DNA from: Actinomycetota bacterium
Lineage (GTDB): Bacteria; Actinomycetota; Acidimicrobiia; IMCC26256; VFJJ01
Direction: 5' to 3'
DNA length: 40,507 nt
Assembly (NCBI GenBank): GCA_009886115.1
Contig: VFJJ01000080.1
Span: 1 to 40,507 of the forward strand
In this document: in pieces, positions 1-7,591 of the stretch
Numbering within the stretch: position 1 is the first letter of the stretch
How the letters are laid out: every line of letters begins with the position of its first letter
Position numbers and translations under genes: made by a program
Notes under the pieces: model-generated
Told to the model about the DNA's origin: nothing
The model's input: only the letters and a program-made list of their open reading frames with translations
Databases searched by the model: none

Positions 1-300
1 ATGGCCACCAGGTTCTTGTAGGGCTGCGCCCGAAGCCATCGCACGACGGGGATGGGATCAGATCGACGACCTCGGCGTCGAATCCGGGGCCGATCACGAC
101 GAAGCGCACAGCGATGTGCACGGCCGGGATCGCGGGCTCGTTCGACTTCTCCGTCTCGCGCCGGCTCAAGGTCGCCGGCCACCGGCCGGATCTCGATGCC
201 GGCGGGGAGCGGGACGTTCCTCGGCGGTGGCACCACCAGGCGCCAGCGCGGGGTGATCGCGAACGCGCAGATCGCGCGTGAACACGACGACGGCAGCGGC
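1..300 (-). pseudogene. Possible decayed gene with photolyase-like N-terminus
   Basis: No intact gene is visible in the first 371 bases. On the minus strand, about 297 to 241, one frame reads VVVFTRDLRVRDHPALA, which closely resembles the start of the FAD/antenna-binding N-terminal domain of DNA photolyases. The frame then loses the resemblance. Two other minus frames carry protein-like stretches (VRFVVIGPGFDAEVV near 60-105, and VRWLRAQPYKNLVA at the left edge) that do not join without frameshifts and that I do not recognise. This looks like scars of one or more broken genes, but the stretch is short and could be chance in GC-rich DNA. Confidence 0.22.
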
Positions 301-371
301 GGCGCGAGGACCGCTCTGGGCCAAGCCCCGGCGTTGGCACCCACCGGGCGACCACTACAAGACTCGGCCCG

Positions 372-1553
372 ATGAACCGACCGCTCGAGGGCATTCGCGT
401 GCTCGATCTCAGTCGGGTGCTGGCCGGCCCGATCGCCGGCCGGATCCTGGCCGACCTCGGCGCCGACGTGATCAAGATCGAGCCGCCCGAGCTCGACATC
501 GCCCGCACGGTCATGCCCCAACCGCACGGCCAGTCGGCCTTCGCCAGCCATCTCAACGCCGGCAAGCGCGCGATGGTCGTCGACCTCCTCCGACCCGGAG
601 CGGCCGAGCTGGTCGGCCGTCTCGCCGAGCGCTGCGACGTGTTCCTCGAGAACTTCCGGCCCGGCGTGCTGGCCCGGTTCGGGCTGGGACCCGCCGATCT
701 CCTGGCTCGCCAGCCCCGGCTCGTCTACTGCTCGGTGAGCGGCTGGGGACACGGCAACTCGTGGTCGTCACGGCGGGCCTACGCGCCGCTGGTGCACGCC
801 CAGGTCGGCACGATCGAGATGGCCGCGCGGCTGCACGGGGGCACGGCCCGCCAGGAGGTGCACGTCCACGGCGATTCCTACGCCGGGATGCTCGCCACCC
901 AGGCCATCCTCACGGCGTTGTTCCAGCGGGAACGGACGGGCGTGGGTCAGCACCTCGACGTGTCGATGGCGGCAGGCCTCGTCTACGCCAACGAGTGGGC
1001 CCCCGTCGAGTGGCAGCGGTATCACGGTGTCCGCCAGTTCGACATCTGGACCCACCCCGTGCTGCGCCTGGGCGACGGAATGCTGGCGACGTTGGTCGGC
1101 AACCCCCGGTCGACGTTCGGGCCCTTCGTCACCGCCCTGGGCGGCGACGCCGCCGCAGCGATCCTCGCCGATCCCCGCTTCTCGAGCCGCGAAGCCATCG
1201 ACGCCCACATCGACGACGCCCTGGCCGTCCTGGGCGAGCTGGTCGCCCGGTGCCCGTCGTTCGCCGCGCTCGAGCGGTCCATCGAGGCAACGCCGATGCT
1301 CGTCGCCGAGGTGCGCTCGGTGACCGACCTTCTCGACACCGACTGGGCCTCCGAGGTGGGCCTGGTGACCGAGATCGAGCCAGGCGTGCCCGTCGCTCGT
1401 GCCCCGTGGCGGTCGAACGGCGCCGAGATCGGGGTTCGGGGCCCCGCGCCGCGGCCCGACGAACACAGCCGAGAGGTCCTCGCCGACGTGCTCGGGATGG
1501 GACCAACGGAGTACGAGGGGCTCGTCGCCGACGGGATCCTCGGCGTTCACTGA
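372..1553 (+). CDS. CaiB/BaiF family (class III) CoA-transferase
   Basis: The 393-residue protein has the class III CoA-transferase layout: an N-terminal PLEGIRVLDLSRVLAGP stretch, ADVIKIEPP near residues 31-39, NAGKRAMVVDL near 62-71 and ENFRPGVL near 93-100. The catalytic aspartate that forms the acyl anhydride in formyl-CoA transferase is matched by D168 in HGDSYAG. Such enzymes move CoA between carboxylic acids, often in catabolism of carnitine, bile acids or aromatics. The real substrate pair is unknown. The family is usually 380-430 residues, so this looks full length. The ATG at 372 is the only start giving a canonical N-terminus. The gene stands alone; the next gene is 138 bases downstream. 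Confidence 0.9.
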   Translation: MNRPLEGIRVLDLSRVLAGPIAGRILADLGADVIKIEPPELDIARTVMPQPHGQSAFASHLNAGKRAMVVDLLRPGAAELVGRLAERCDVFLENFRPGVLARFGLGPADLLARQPRLVYCSVSGWGHGNSWSSRRAYAPLVHAQVGTIEMAARLHGGTARQEVHVHGDSYAGMLATQAILTALFQRERTGVGQHLDVSMAAGLVYANEWAPVEWQRYHGVRQFDIWTHPVLRLGDGMLATLVGNPRSTFGPFVTALGGDAAAAILADPRFSSREAIDAHIDDALAVLGELVARCPSFAALERSIEATPMLVAEVRSVTDLLDTDWASEVGLVTEIEPGVPVARAPWRSNGAEIGVRGPAPRPDEHSREVLADVLGMGPTEYEGLVADGILGVH

Positions 1554-1690
1554 CGGCCGGGGGTGCACGGTCGCTCTCCGAACTCCGCGATCTGTGACAA
1601 CTCTCGTCCGACACAGGTCGTCGAGGTATTTTTCGCTCAAGGTCAGGCAGACGTCAGCGCGCTTCCGCCTTACGCTCCCGACCGATACCT

Positions 1691-3508
1691 ATGAGAAATC
1701 ACTCCGGTCTCCATCGCAACGCCCTCATCGTGGTCCTCGCCGCCACCGTCCTCGGATGGGCGAACAGCCGGCCCGAGGTCTCGGCCGCGTTCGAGGGCAG
1801 TGGCAAACCCACGGCCGACCAGATAGCCCGAGTGCTGTCGACCGAACCGGGAGACGCTCCCGCCGTGAGCGCGTCACCCGCCTTCATCGACCCGCCCTCC
1901 GAAACCCCGGAAACCCCCCCTGAGGCCCCGGCGACCCCGTCCGGGAGCGTCGAGCCCGAGATTCCAGCGACGACAAGGGATCCCGGCGCACGCTCAGCCG
2001 ACGCACCCAGCAACGTGGCCATCGAGATCCCCGAGGTCCCCGAGACTTCCGACTCGAGCCTGACCGACCCGAAGGCCGTCGACCTCACCGGGCTCGACGC
2101 GGATGCCACCGAGCGGTTCGCTCCGATCACCGACTTCGACGCTCGAGCGGCCACCACGGCGCTCCTCACCTCCGACCGGCTCCGCATGGACGGCGCCGTT
2201 CGCGGCGATCTGGCCAGCGGGCGTACGAGCCCCGAGATCGTGCGAATGCTCACGCTCCTCACAAGGAACTTCACCTTGTCACTCGGCGTCTTGTCGACCG
2301 GGCACTCGTTGTGCATCGACGGGACGTCGACCCCTGGTTGCCCGGGATCGTCGATCTCGATGCATCCGTCGGGTCGAGCGGTCGACGTGTTTGCCGTCAA
2401 TGGCGAGCCGGTTTCGACGGGCAGCGGTCACGCCTGGATGCTCGTCGAGTACCTCCTCGGTATGGCCGACGATGTCCGTCCCAACGAGATCGGGCTCCCG
2501 TGGAAAGAGCTCGAGCCCCTGCCCGGCGTCTTCAGCGACGCTCGGCATCAACGGCACCTCCACCTCGGCTTCGACCCGGGGCTGGGCACCACGTCCGACG
2601 GCCGAGCGGTGACCGTACCGGCCTCCATGGCCTGCCTCGCGTCTGACGGCGATGCCCGCCCGACCCCCGACGTCGTCGTCGTCGATGCACGGAGTGGCAT
2701 GTCGTCATTGCGGATCGGGGCCGTGAACCCCGAACGCTGCGGGTCGCTCAGCGGAGCCGCTCCGCGGGCCATCCTGCTGAGCCCCGAATGCCGGGGGGCA
2801 TGGGTGCTCGGGGTCGACGGATCCATCCGCTCCGTCGGCGACGCCGCCCACCACGGCGATCTCACGGGAAGCTCAGGGACGGGCGAGCCCGTCGCGCTGA
2901 TCGGCGTGTTCGGCGGCTACCGGATCGTGTCCGACGACGGCCGCGTCTCGAGCTTCGGCAACGCTGGAGCGCTCGGAGACCTCGGCGGCGTCACGCTGGT
3001 CGCTCCGATCATCGATGCGGCATCGACGCCCACCGGCTCGGGTTACTGGCTGTTGGGTGCCGATGGCGCCGTGTTCAGCTTCGGTGATGCCATCTACCAG
3101 GGTGGCGCCGCGGACATCCTCGCAGCCGCGGCAGGTGGTCAACGAGCCGTGGCCATCGCGTCCACACCGTCCGGCGACGGCTACTGGATCCTGGCGTCTG
3201 ACGGTGGCGTCTTCACCTTCGGCGACGCGCCGATGTGGGGATCGCTGCTGGGCTTGCCCACCCCTGAGCCCGGAACCGAAGGTGCGGGCCACGCACAGAT
3301 CCCCATCGCCTGGCTCCCCGACGAGACGGCCATCGACATCGTGCGCACCCGATCCGGCTACGTGGTCGTCACCTCACGCCGGCGTCTGACGGTGTTCCTC
3401 GCCGGTAACGGTGGGCCCGAGCCGTTCGTCGAGAGCTACCGGATCGACTCCGAAGCGACAGCGGCCGACTCGGTCGGTGCCGCGGCCTGCTCGCCGCTGG
3501 CGATGTGA
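1691..3508 (+). CDS. Secreted M15-like peptidase domain with C-terminal GYW repeats
   Basis: This 605-residue protein begins with a short basic stretch and a hydrophobic segment (ALIVVLAATVLGW, about residues 11-23), which suggests export or an N-terminal anchor. A Pro/Glu/Thr-rich low-complexity linker follows (about 40-130). The central region has SMHPSGRAVDV (H225, D232) and RHLHLGF (H289, H291). These resemble the SxHxxGxAxD and HxH zinc motifs of M15 D-Ala-D-Ala peptidases, so it may act on the cell wall. From about residue 365 there are about four degenerate repeats of the GYWLLGADGAVFSFGDA type, also present in the genes ending at 35606 and 39615. The peptidase assignment rests on motif pattern only; no ribosome binding site is obvious at the ATG. 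Confidence 0.7.
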   Translation: MRNHSGLHRNALIVVLAATVLGWANSRPEVSAAFEGSGKPTADQIARVLSTEPGDAPAVSASPAFIDPPSETPETPPEAPATPSGSVEPEIPATTRDPGARSADAPSNVAIEIPEVPETSDSSLTDPKAVDLTGLDADATERFAPITDFDARAATTALLTSDRLRMDGAVRGDLASGRTSPEIVRMLTLLTRNFTLSLGVLSTGHSLCIDGTSTPGCPGSSISMHPSGRAVDVFAVNGEPVSTGSGHAWMLVEYLLGMADDVRPNEIGLPWKELEPLPGVFSDARHQRHLHLGFDPGLGTTSDGRAVTVPASMACLASDGDARPTPDVVVVDARSGMSSLRIGAVNPERCGSLSGAAPRAILLSPECRGAWVLGVDGSIRSVGDAAHHGDLTGSSGTGEPVALIGVFGGYRIVSDDGRVSSFGNAGALGDLGGVTLVAPIIDAASTPTGSGYWLLGADGAVFSFGDAIYQGGAADILAAAAGGQRAVAIASTPSGDGYWILASDGGVFTFGDAPMWGSLLGLPTPEPGTEGAGHAQIPIAWLPDETAIDIVRTRSGYVVVTSRRRLTVFLAGNGGPEPFVESYRIDSEATAADSVGAAACSPLAM

Positions 3509-3548
3509 CACCGGTACAAGCCCTCGGTCGGCTGGGGCTTCCAACTCG

Positions 3549-4064
3549 GAACCTGAGGACCAGCTCGTCGTAATCCTCGAGGGCCACCGAGTTCTCGTGG
3601 TTGAACCGGCCCATCCCGTAGATCGTGCGGTACTGGCCCGAACGCACGTCGTGGGCGACGACGACGCCGGCCTGCTCGGCACCGGGGGTGGCGGGCCACG
3701 CCGTACCGGTGCGGTTGACGAGATCGGTGGCCTCCTCGTTGGTGAACAGGATCGGCCGGGAGAACCCGTGCTCCTCGTCGGCCAGGAAGCTCGAGCACAA
3801 CCGTTGGTAGTTCGCACCACTCGGGATGGCGTAGCTGCCGGCCAGCACCGAGGCGTTCCGACGATCGAGCGTGAGGAGGCTGACCTGCGAGTTGTCGAAG
3901 TCGTTCTGCGAGTTGGTGATGGTGGGAGCGGTCGGAACGTACGGGAAGGGCACCGTGGAGGTCTCGTGGTTGACGAACACCGTCACGCGCCCCCGGCCGT
4001 CACGGCGCAACGCGATGCCGTCGGGGATGGCCTCGAAGCGGTAGCTCCCCCGATACTGCGCCCT
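3549..4064 (-). pseudogene. Fragment of a PhoX/DUF839-like secreted protein
   Basis: The minus frame from 4064 to about 3549 reads as convincing protein (GSYRFEAIPDGIAL, VTVFVNHETS, ILFTNEEATDLV, YGMGRFNHENSVALEDYDEL). It has no signal peptide and no upstream ATG, and an in-frame stop lies at 4065-4067. The NHE, TNEE and RFNHENSVA pattern resembles secreted PhoX/DUF839-type phosphatase-like beta-propellers, which are far longer. After LRF at about 3549 the resemblance stops, and the frame runs antisense into the end of the neighbouring peptidase gene. I read this as the middle of a gene that has lost both ends. The family name is tentative; the broken state is better supported. Confidence 0.55.
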
Positions 4065-4153
4065 TCACCCACCGTGGTACAAGGGCCGCCTTCCGGCAGC
4101 GCGCCGCCGGCTCGTCGTTTCGGCTGACGGAGCAGCCAGATTGAAATCCCGAC

Positions 4154-4182
4154 TTGACTACTGGTATTTCACTCCGTATGGT
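4154..4182 (+). promoter_or_regulatory. Sigma-70-type promoter for the sulfur-assimilation operon
   Basis: TTGACT at 4154-4159 and TATGGT at 4177-4182 are separated by exactly 17 bases, an excellent match to a housekeeping actinobacterial promoter. The expected transcription start, 6-8 bases downstream, falls on or beside the A of the ATG at 4189. The message would therefore begin with the start codon of the short ORF. Confidence 0.65.
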
Positions 4183-4188
4183 CGCAGC

Positions 4189-4290
4189 ATGCGTTCCGCC
4201 CCCATCTCCAAGCCGCTCACCGAGTGCTGGATGAACGATCCCTGGGGCGAGCTGTCGCGTCTGTGCTTCGACGAGCTCTGTAGGGCCTGA
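4189..4290 (+). CDS. Putative leaderless Cys-containing leader peptide (33 aa) upstream of cysH
   Basis: A 33-residue ORF runs from ATG at 4189 to TGA at 4288-4290. It begins MRSAPISKPLTECWMNDPWG and ends LSRLCFDELCRA, with cysteines at positions 13, 26 and 31. The predicted transcription start coincides with its ATG, so it is probably translated without a leader. It sits directly in front of the APS reductase gene, and two hairpins lie between them. Leaderless Cys-rich short ORFs acting as cysteine-responsive attenuators are known in mycobacteria, and short leader peptides ending in Cys/Arg-rich tails are common before sulfur genes in Streptomyces. The regulatory role here is inference. Confidence 0.55.
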   Translation: MRSAPISKPLTECWMNDPWGELSRLCFDELCRA

Positions 4291-4301
4291 CGAGGGTCCC
4301 C

Positions 4302-4341
4302 ATCAGCTGATCTCCCGGTTGGTCGGGATGGTGTGGCTGAT
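4302..4341 (+). promoter_or_regulatory. Hairpin in the cysH leader (candidate attenuator)
   Basis: An outer stem ATCAGC (4302-4307) / GCTGAT (4336-4341) encloses an inner perfect stem TCCCG (4313-4317) / CGGGA (4324-4328) with a GTTGGT loop. It starts 12 bases after the short ORF's stop codon, so a ribosome stalled at the last Cys codons could affect its folding. There is no U-tract. The role is inferred from position. Confidence 0.4.
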
Positions 4342-4373
4342 CCGATTGTTGCTGCACCGCCTCGTCTGTGAGT

Positions 4374-4388
4374 CGCGTTCTGAACGCG
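4374..4388 (+). promoter_or_regulatory. Short perfect hairpin just upstream of cysH start
   Basis: CGCGTT (4374-4379) pairs perfectly with AACGCG (4383-4388) around a three-base loop, ending 19 bases before the cysH ATG. No clear Shine-Dalgarno sequence is seen between it and the start, so it may influence translation initiation. Confidence 0.35.
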
Positions 4389-4407
4389 CCCGAGCACTGG
4401 TCCCGTC

Positions 4408-5091
4408 ATGCGCACCACTCCCGCCGTCTCGTCGTGTGAGCTCTCCGACACCGACCTGGCCGAGCTGTCTGATCGCTTCGAAGACGCCTCCGCGCTCACC
4501 ATCGTCGAATGGGCCGTGGCGACGTTCGGCGACCGCATCGCCGTCACCGCATCGATGGCCGACTCCGTGCTCGTGCACCTGGTCAGCACCATCGCCCCCG
4601 GGATCGACGTGGTCTTCGCCGACACCGGATACCACTTCCCCGAGACGCTTTCGACGGCAGCCGCGGTTCGGCGCCGGTACCCCATCGAGCTGAAGGTCGT
4701 CTCGTCGGTGCTGCCCCTGGACGACCTGTGGCGGACCGACCCCGACGCCTGCTGTGCCCGCCGCAAGACCGGGCCGATCAACGACGCGCTGCTCGGCTAC
4801 GACGCCTGGCTCTCGGGCCTGCGCCGAGACGAGGCCCACACCCGAGCCACCACGCCGATCGTCAGCCGGGGCCGTCAGGACCGGATCAAGGTGTATCCGT
4901 TGGCCCGCTGGACCGACGCCGACGTCGCCGAGTACGTGGCGCGCCACGACGTGATCGTGAACCCCTTGTTCGCGTTGGGATATCCGTCGATCGGATGTTG
5001 GCCCTGCACCCGGACCACCGACACCGGCGAACACTCGCGGGCGGGGCGCTGGGCCGGCTTGGCCAAGACCGAGTGCGGGCTGCATCTCTGA
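4408..5091 (+). CDS. cysH: Adenylyl-sulfate (APS/PAPS) reductase
   Basis: The 227-residue protein reduces activated sulfate to sulfite in assimilatory sulfur metabolism. It has the PP-loop-like TASMADSVLVHL near 47-58 and VVFADTGYHFPET near 68-80. The paired cysteines C115-C116 (DACCARRK) and C197-xx-C200 (GCWPC) are the four ligands of the [4Fe-4S] cluster found in bacterial APS reductases. The C-terminal catalytic cysteine is in ECGLHL (C223). The iron-sulfur motif favours APS over PAPS as substrate. It leads an operon with the two siroheme genes downstream, which make the cofactor of sulfite reductase; a sulfite reductase gene is not in the window. Confidence 0.95.
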   Translation: MRTTPAVSSCELSDTDLAELSDRFEDASALTIVEWAVATFGDRIAVTASMADSVLVHLVSTIAPGIDVVFADTGYHFPETLSTAAAVRRRYPIELKVVSSVLPLDDLWRTDPDACCARRKTGPINDALLGYDAWLSGLRRDEAHTRATTPIVSRGRQDRIKVYPLARWTDADVAEYVARHDVIVNPLFALGYPSIGCWPCTRTTDTGEHSRAGRWAGLAKTECGLHL

Positions 5092-5092
5092 T

Positions 5093-5125
5093 GCCGCCTC
5101 GAAGCGACTTCGTCGCCTCGGCGGC
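5093..5125 (+). terminator. Hairpin after cysH (terminator or intergenic stem-loop)
   Basis: GCCGCC (5093-5098) pairs with GGCGGC (5120-5125), and inside it GCGAC (5104-5108) pairs with GTCGC (5112-5116) around TTC. It begins two bases after the cysH stop and is followed by AAATT rather than a T-run. It may reduce read-through into the siroheme genes or stabilise the cysH message. Confidence 0.4.
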
Positions 5126-5214
5126 AAATTCGGGACCTCGCTGCGCTCGGCGAACGGCAACCCCCTGATCGCACGTGGCCAGCTCACCTCTCCTTGGGAA
5201 CTGCTGAGAATCGC

Positions 5215-5796
5215 ATGGTGACTTTGTCTTCGTATCCGGTGAACTTGTTGCTCGACGGTCGACGCGTGCTCGTCGTCGGGGGCGGGCCGGTCGCGGCCCG
5301 CAAGGTCGACGGCCTGGTCGAGGTCGGGGCCGCCGTGACCGTGGTCGCACCTCACGCCGTGGCCGAGATCACCACGCGTTCGCACGTGCATCACGAGGCC
5401 CGACGGTACCGTCGCGGCGAGGTGGCCGGGTACCGGCTCGTGATCGCCGCCACCGACGATCCAGCCGTCAACCAGGCCGTATTCGACGACGGCGAGGCCG
5501 CCGGGATCTGGGTCAACGTGGCCGACGAGCCCGAGCGCTGCTCGTTCATCCTCCCAGCCGTGGTACGCCGGGGGCCCGTCCAACTCACGGCTTCGACGGG
5601 GGGGACGAGCCCGGCGCTGTCGGGCTGGCTCCGTGATCGGCTCGATGCCTCGTTCGGCCCCGAGCTCGAAGCGGTCGCAACCGTCATCGGGGCCGAGCGG
5701 GCAGCGCTGAAGGCCGCGGGGCAGCGCAGCGACAGCGTCTACTGGCGCGCTCGGATCGAGGAGCTGTTCGCCGAGCTCGAAGCCGCTCACGCATGA
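5215..5796 (+). CDS. Precorrin-2 dehydrogenase / siroheme synthase N-terminal type
   Basis: From ATG 5215 the protein is 193 residues. It starts with a Rossmann NAD-binding fold, RRVLVVGGGPVAARKVDGL, with the GGGPVAARK fingerprint near residues 20-28, and continues with NVADEPERCSFILPAVVRRGPVQLTAST typical of the CysG N-terminal half and Met8p. It oxidises precorrin-2 to sirohydrochlorin and may insert iron to give siroheme. An upstream in-frame TTG at 5194 is possible but would add a non-conserved extension. The end overlaps the next gene by four bases (ATGA), which shows translational coupling. The two activities fused in enterobacterial CysG are thus split here. Confidence 0.9.
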   Translation: MVTLSSYPVNLLLDGRRVLVVGGGPVAARKVDGLVEVGAAVTVVAPHAVAEITTRSHVHHEARRYRRGEVAGYRLVIAATDDPAVNQAVFDDGEAAGIWVNVADEPERCSFILPAVVRRGPVQLTASTGGTSPALSGWLRDRLDASFGPELEAVATVIGAERAALKAAGQRSDSVYWRARIEELFAELEAAHA

Positions 5797-6551
5797 AGGT
5801 TCCCGTCTACCTCGTGGGCGCCGGGCCGGGCGATCCCGATCTGCTCACGGTCAAGGCGGCCCGGTTGCTGGCGATCGCCGACGTCGTGGTCCACGACAAC
5901 CTCGTCGATCCGGCCGTGCTGGCGCTCATCCCCGATCGCGCCGAGCTCATCGACGTCGGCAAGCGTCCGGGGCGACCCACCCCCCAAGACGTCATCAACG
6001 CGTTGCTCGTGCACCTGGGCTCGGCGGGCGACGGACGGACGATCGTGCGACTCAAGGGCGGCGATCCCTTCGTGTTCGGCCGCGGTGGCGAAGAGGCCCG
6101 GGCCCTCGTGGCCGCCGGGATCGCCGTCGAGATCGTGCCCGGCATCTCGTCGGCGATCGCCGCACCCGCGGCCGCCGGCGTCCCCGTGACCCATCGCGGC
6201 CTGTCGGCTGCGTTCACCGTCGTCACAGGCCATCGGGAGCAGGGCCGCCAGCCCGTCGACTGGGAGGCGCTGGCGAAGGTCGGCGGCACGATCGTGGTGC
6301 TCATGGGCGTCGCTCAGCGTGGCGAGATCGCCCGACGCCTGATCGCCGGCGGGCTGGCCGCTGACACGCCGGTCTGCGCCATCGAGCGCGGGACGTGCGA
6401 CGCTCAGCGTGTGGTGCGCACCGTGCTGGGGTCGTTGGAGCAGACGGCCGTCGTCTCGCCGGCCACGATCGTGATCGGCGCCGTCGCGGCCCATGACGTG
6501 CTCAGCGCGGTGGTCGCCCCTTCGACGAGCGAGCTCTCGACGAGCCTGTAG
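5793..6551 (+). CDS. cobA: Uroporphyrinogen-III C-methyltransferase (SUMT)
   Basis: The 252-residue enzyme methylates uroporphyrinogen III at C2 and C7 with S-adenosylmethionine to give precorrin-2, feeding siroheme and possibly cobalamin. Recognisable tetrapyrrole-methylase motifs run in order: VYLVGAGPGDPDLLTVKA near the start, DVVVHDNLVDPAVL, VRLKGGDPFVFGRGGEE near residues 87-103, and VPGISSAIAAPAAAGVPVTHRG. Its length is normal for a stand-alone SUMT. It overlaps the preceding dehydrogenase by four bases and forms the last gene of the cysH operon. Placement with cysH argues for siroheme supply to sulfite reductase as the main role. Confidence 0.93.
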   Translation: MKVPVYLVGAGPGDPDLLTVKAARLLAIADVVVHDNLVDPAVLALIPDRAELIDVGKRPGRPTPQDVINALLVHLGSAGDGRTIVRLKGGDPFVFGRGGEEARALVAAGIAVEIVPGISSAIAAPAAAGVPVTHRGLSAAFTVVTGHREQGRQPVDWEALAKVGGTIVVLMGVAQRGEIARRLIAGGLAADTPVCAIERGTCDAQRVVRTVLGSLEQTAVVSPATIVIGAVAAHDVLSAVVAPSTSELSTSL

Positions 6552-6571
6552 CGCCCGAGCCGTCGGAGCGT

Positions 6572-6636
6572 CCCGGGAGACCGGGGGAACGCCGCCGGGG
6601 AGCCCCGGGAGACCGCGGGAAGGCGGCCGGGGAGCC
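6572..6636 (+). repeat. Two tandem imperfect 33-base repeats upstream of the Usp gene
   Basis: Copies at 6572-6604 and 6604-6636 share CCCGGGAGACCG and CCGGGGAGCC at matching positions, with a few substitutions. They lie between the SUMT stop and the Usp gene. I saw no match to a known regulator box. Confidence 0.5.
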
Positions 6637-6759
6637 GGGCAAAGGCCGAAGGTCCCCCGATCCCTGCCCTCTGACCCCTGGGTCGCGCCCGACGTGGCGG
6701 GTAGAAAAGATGCAGGCCACGAGAGGTCTCACCCGAGTCCTCGATGGGGAGGAACCGCC

Positions 6760-7578
6760 ATGTTCGAGCACGTGATCATCCCGCTCGATCGCACCAGGGA
6801 GTCGGAGCTCGCGCTCGTCGCGGGGCGATGGCTGGCCGAACGCCTCGGAGCGTCCATCGTGTTGGTCAGCGCCGTCGCCGATCCCGACCATGTCGACGCC
6901 AGGGCGGCGCACCTCAGGGACGTGCTGGCCGAGACCACCTGCGTGGGCACCGTGTCGGTGAGCGTCACCCTCGATCCGTCGACGGCGATCCTGTCCGAGT
7001 ACGTGCGCCATCCGGGATCGGTGGTGTGCATGGCCTCGCATGGATCGGGATGGATGTCGGAGGCCGCGTTCGGCAGCGTCACCGGCGATGTCGTGCGGCA
7101 GGTCTCGGGGCCCGTGCTGCTCGTCGGGCCCAACGTCGACCCGGAGCGGACGTCGTGGACGTCACTGGCCGTCTGCCTCGACGGATCGGAGTTCGCCGAG
7201 TCGCTCCTGCCGATCGTCGGACAACTCGTCGACCGGGCCCGGCTCGATCTCGTGCTCGTCGAGGTGATCGAGCCGGCAACGGCGGAAGCGATCCGACACG
7301 CGACCGATGGCGACCTCATCGAGAGTGGCTACCTCGAGCGGATCGGGCACGACCAGGAGCGCCAGGGGCGTTCGACGAACTGGGAGACCCTCCACGGGGC
7401 GCACCCCTCGCGCGTCCTGGTGGCCTATGCCCTCACCGATCCCGGCCCCATTCTCGCGGTGGCGACCCACGGTCGTAGCGGGCTGCGCCAGGTGCTCATG
7501 GGCAGCCTGGCCATGAAGGTCGTGCACGAGAGCCCGTCGCCGGTCCTGGTCGTCCAGGGCCCCCGAGACCTCGACTGA
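6760..7578 (+). CDS. Tandem-domain universal stress protein
   Basis: From ATG 6760 (with GGGGAGGA just upstream as ribosome binding site) the protein is 272 residues with two UspA domains. The first starts FEHVIIPLDRTRESELAL. The second starts at about residue 130 (SLAVCLDGSEFAESLLPIV) and ends with ILAVATHGRSGLRQVLMGSLAMKVVHESPSPVLVV. That last stretch carries the G-x2-G-x9-G-S/T-type ATP-binding pattern; the first domain has SHGSGWMSEAAFGSVTGDVV. In Mycobacterium tuberculosis tandem Usp genes sit beside the Rip3 site-2 protease gene. The same arrangement is preserved here, but the protease is broken. An upstream in-frame start near 6493 would overlap cobA and is less likely. Confidence 0.9.
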   Translation: MFEHVIIPLDRTRESELALVAGRWLAERLGASIVLVSAVADPDHVDARAAHLRDVLAETTCVGTVSVSVTLDPSTAILSEYVRHPGSVVCMASHGSGWMSEAAFGSVTGDVVRQVSGPVLLVGPNVDPERTSWTSLAVCLDGSEFAESLLPIVGQLVDRARLDLVLVEVIEPATAEAIRHATDGDLIESGYLERIGHDQERQGRSTNWETLHGAHPSRVLVAYALTDPGPILAVATHGRSGLRQVLMGSLAMKVVHESPSPVLVVQGPRDLD

Positions 7579-7591
7579 GGATCCACCGACC

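Noticed and set aside
5101-5214. Extra small gene between cysH and the siroheme gene
   Set aside because: Frames there are short and Arg-rich; the sequence is better explained by a hairpin and leader.
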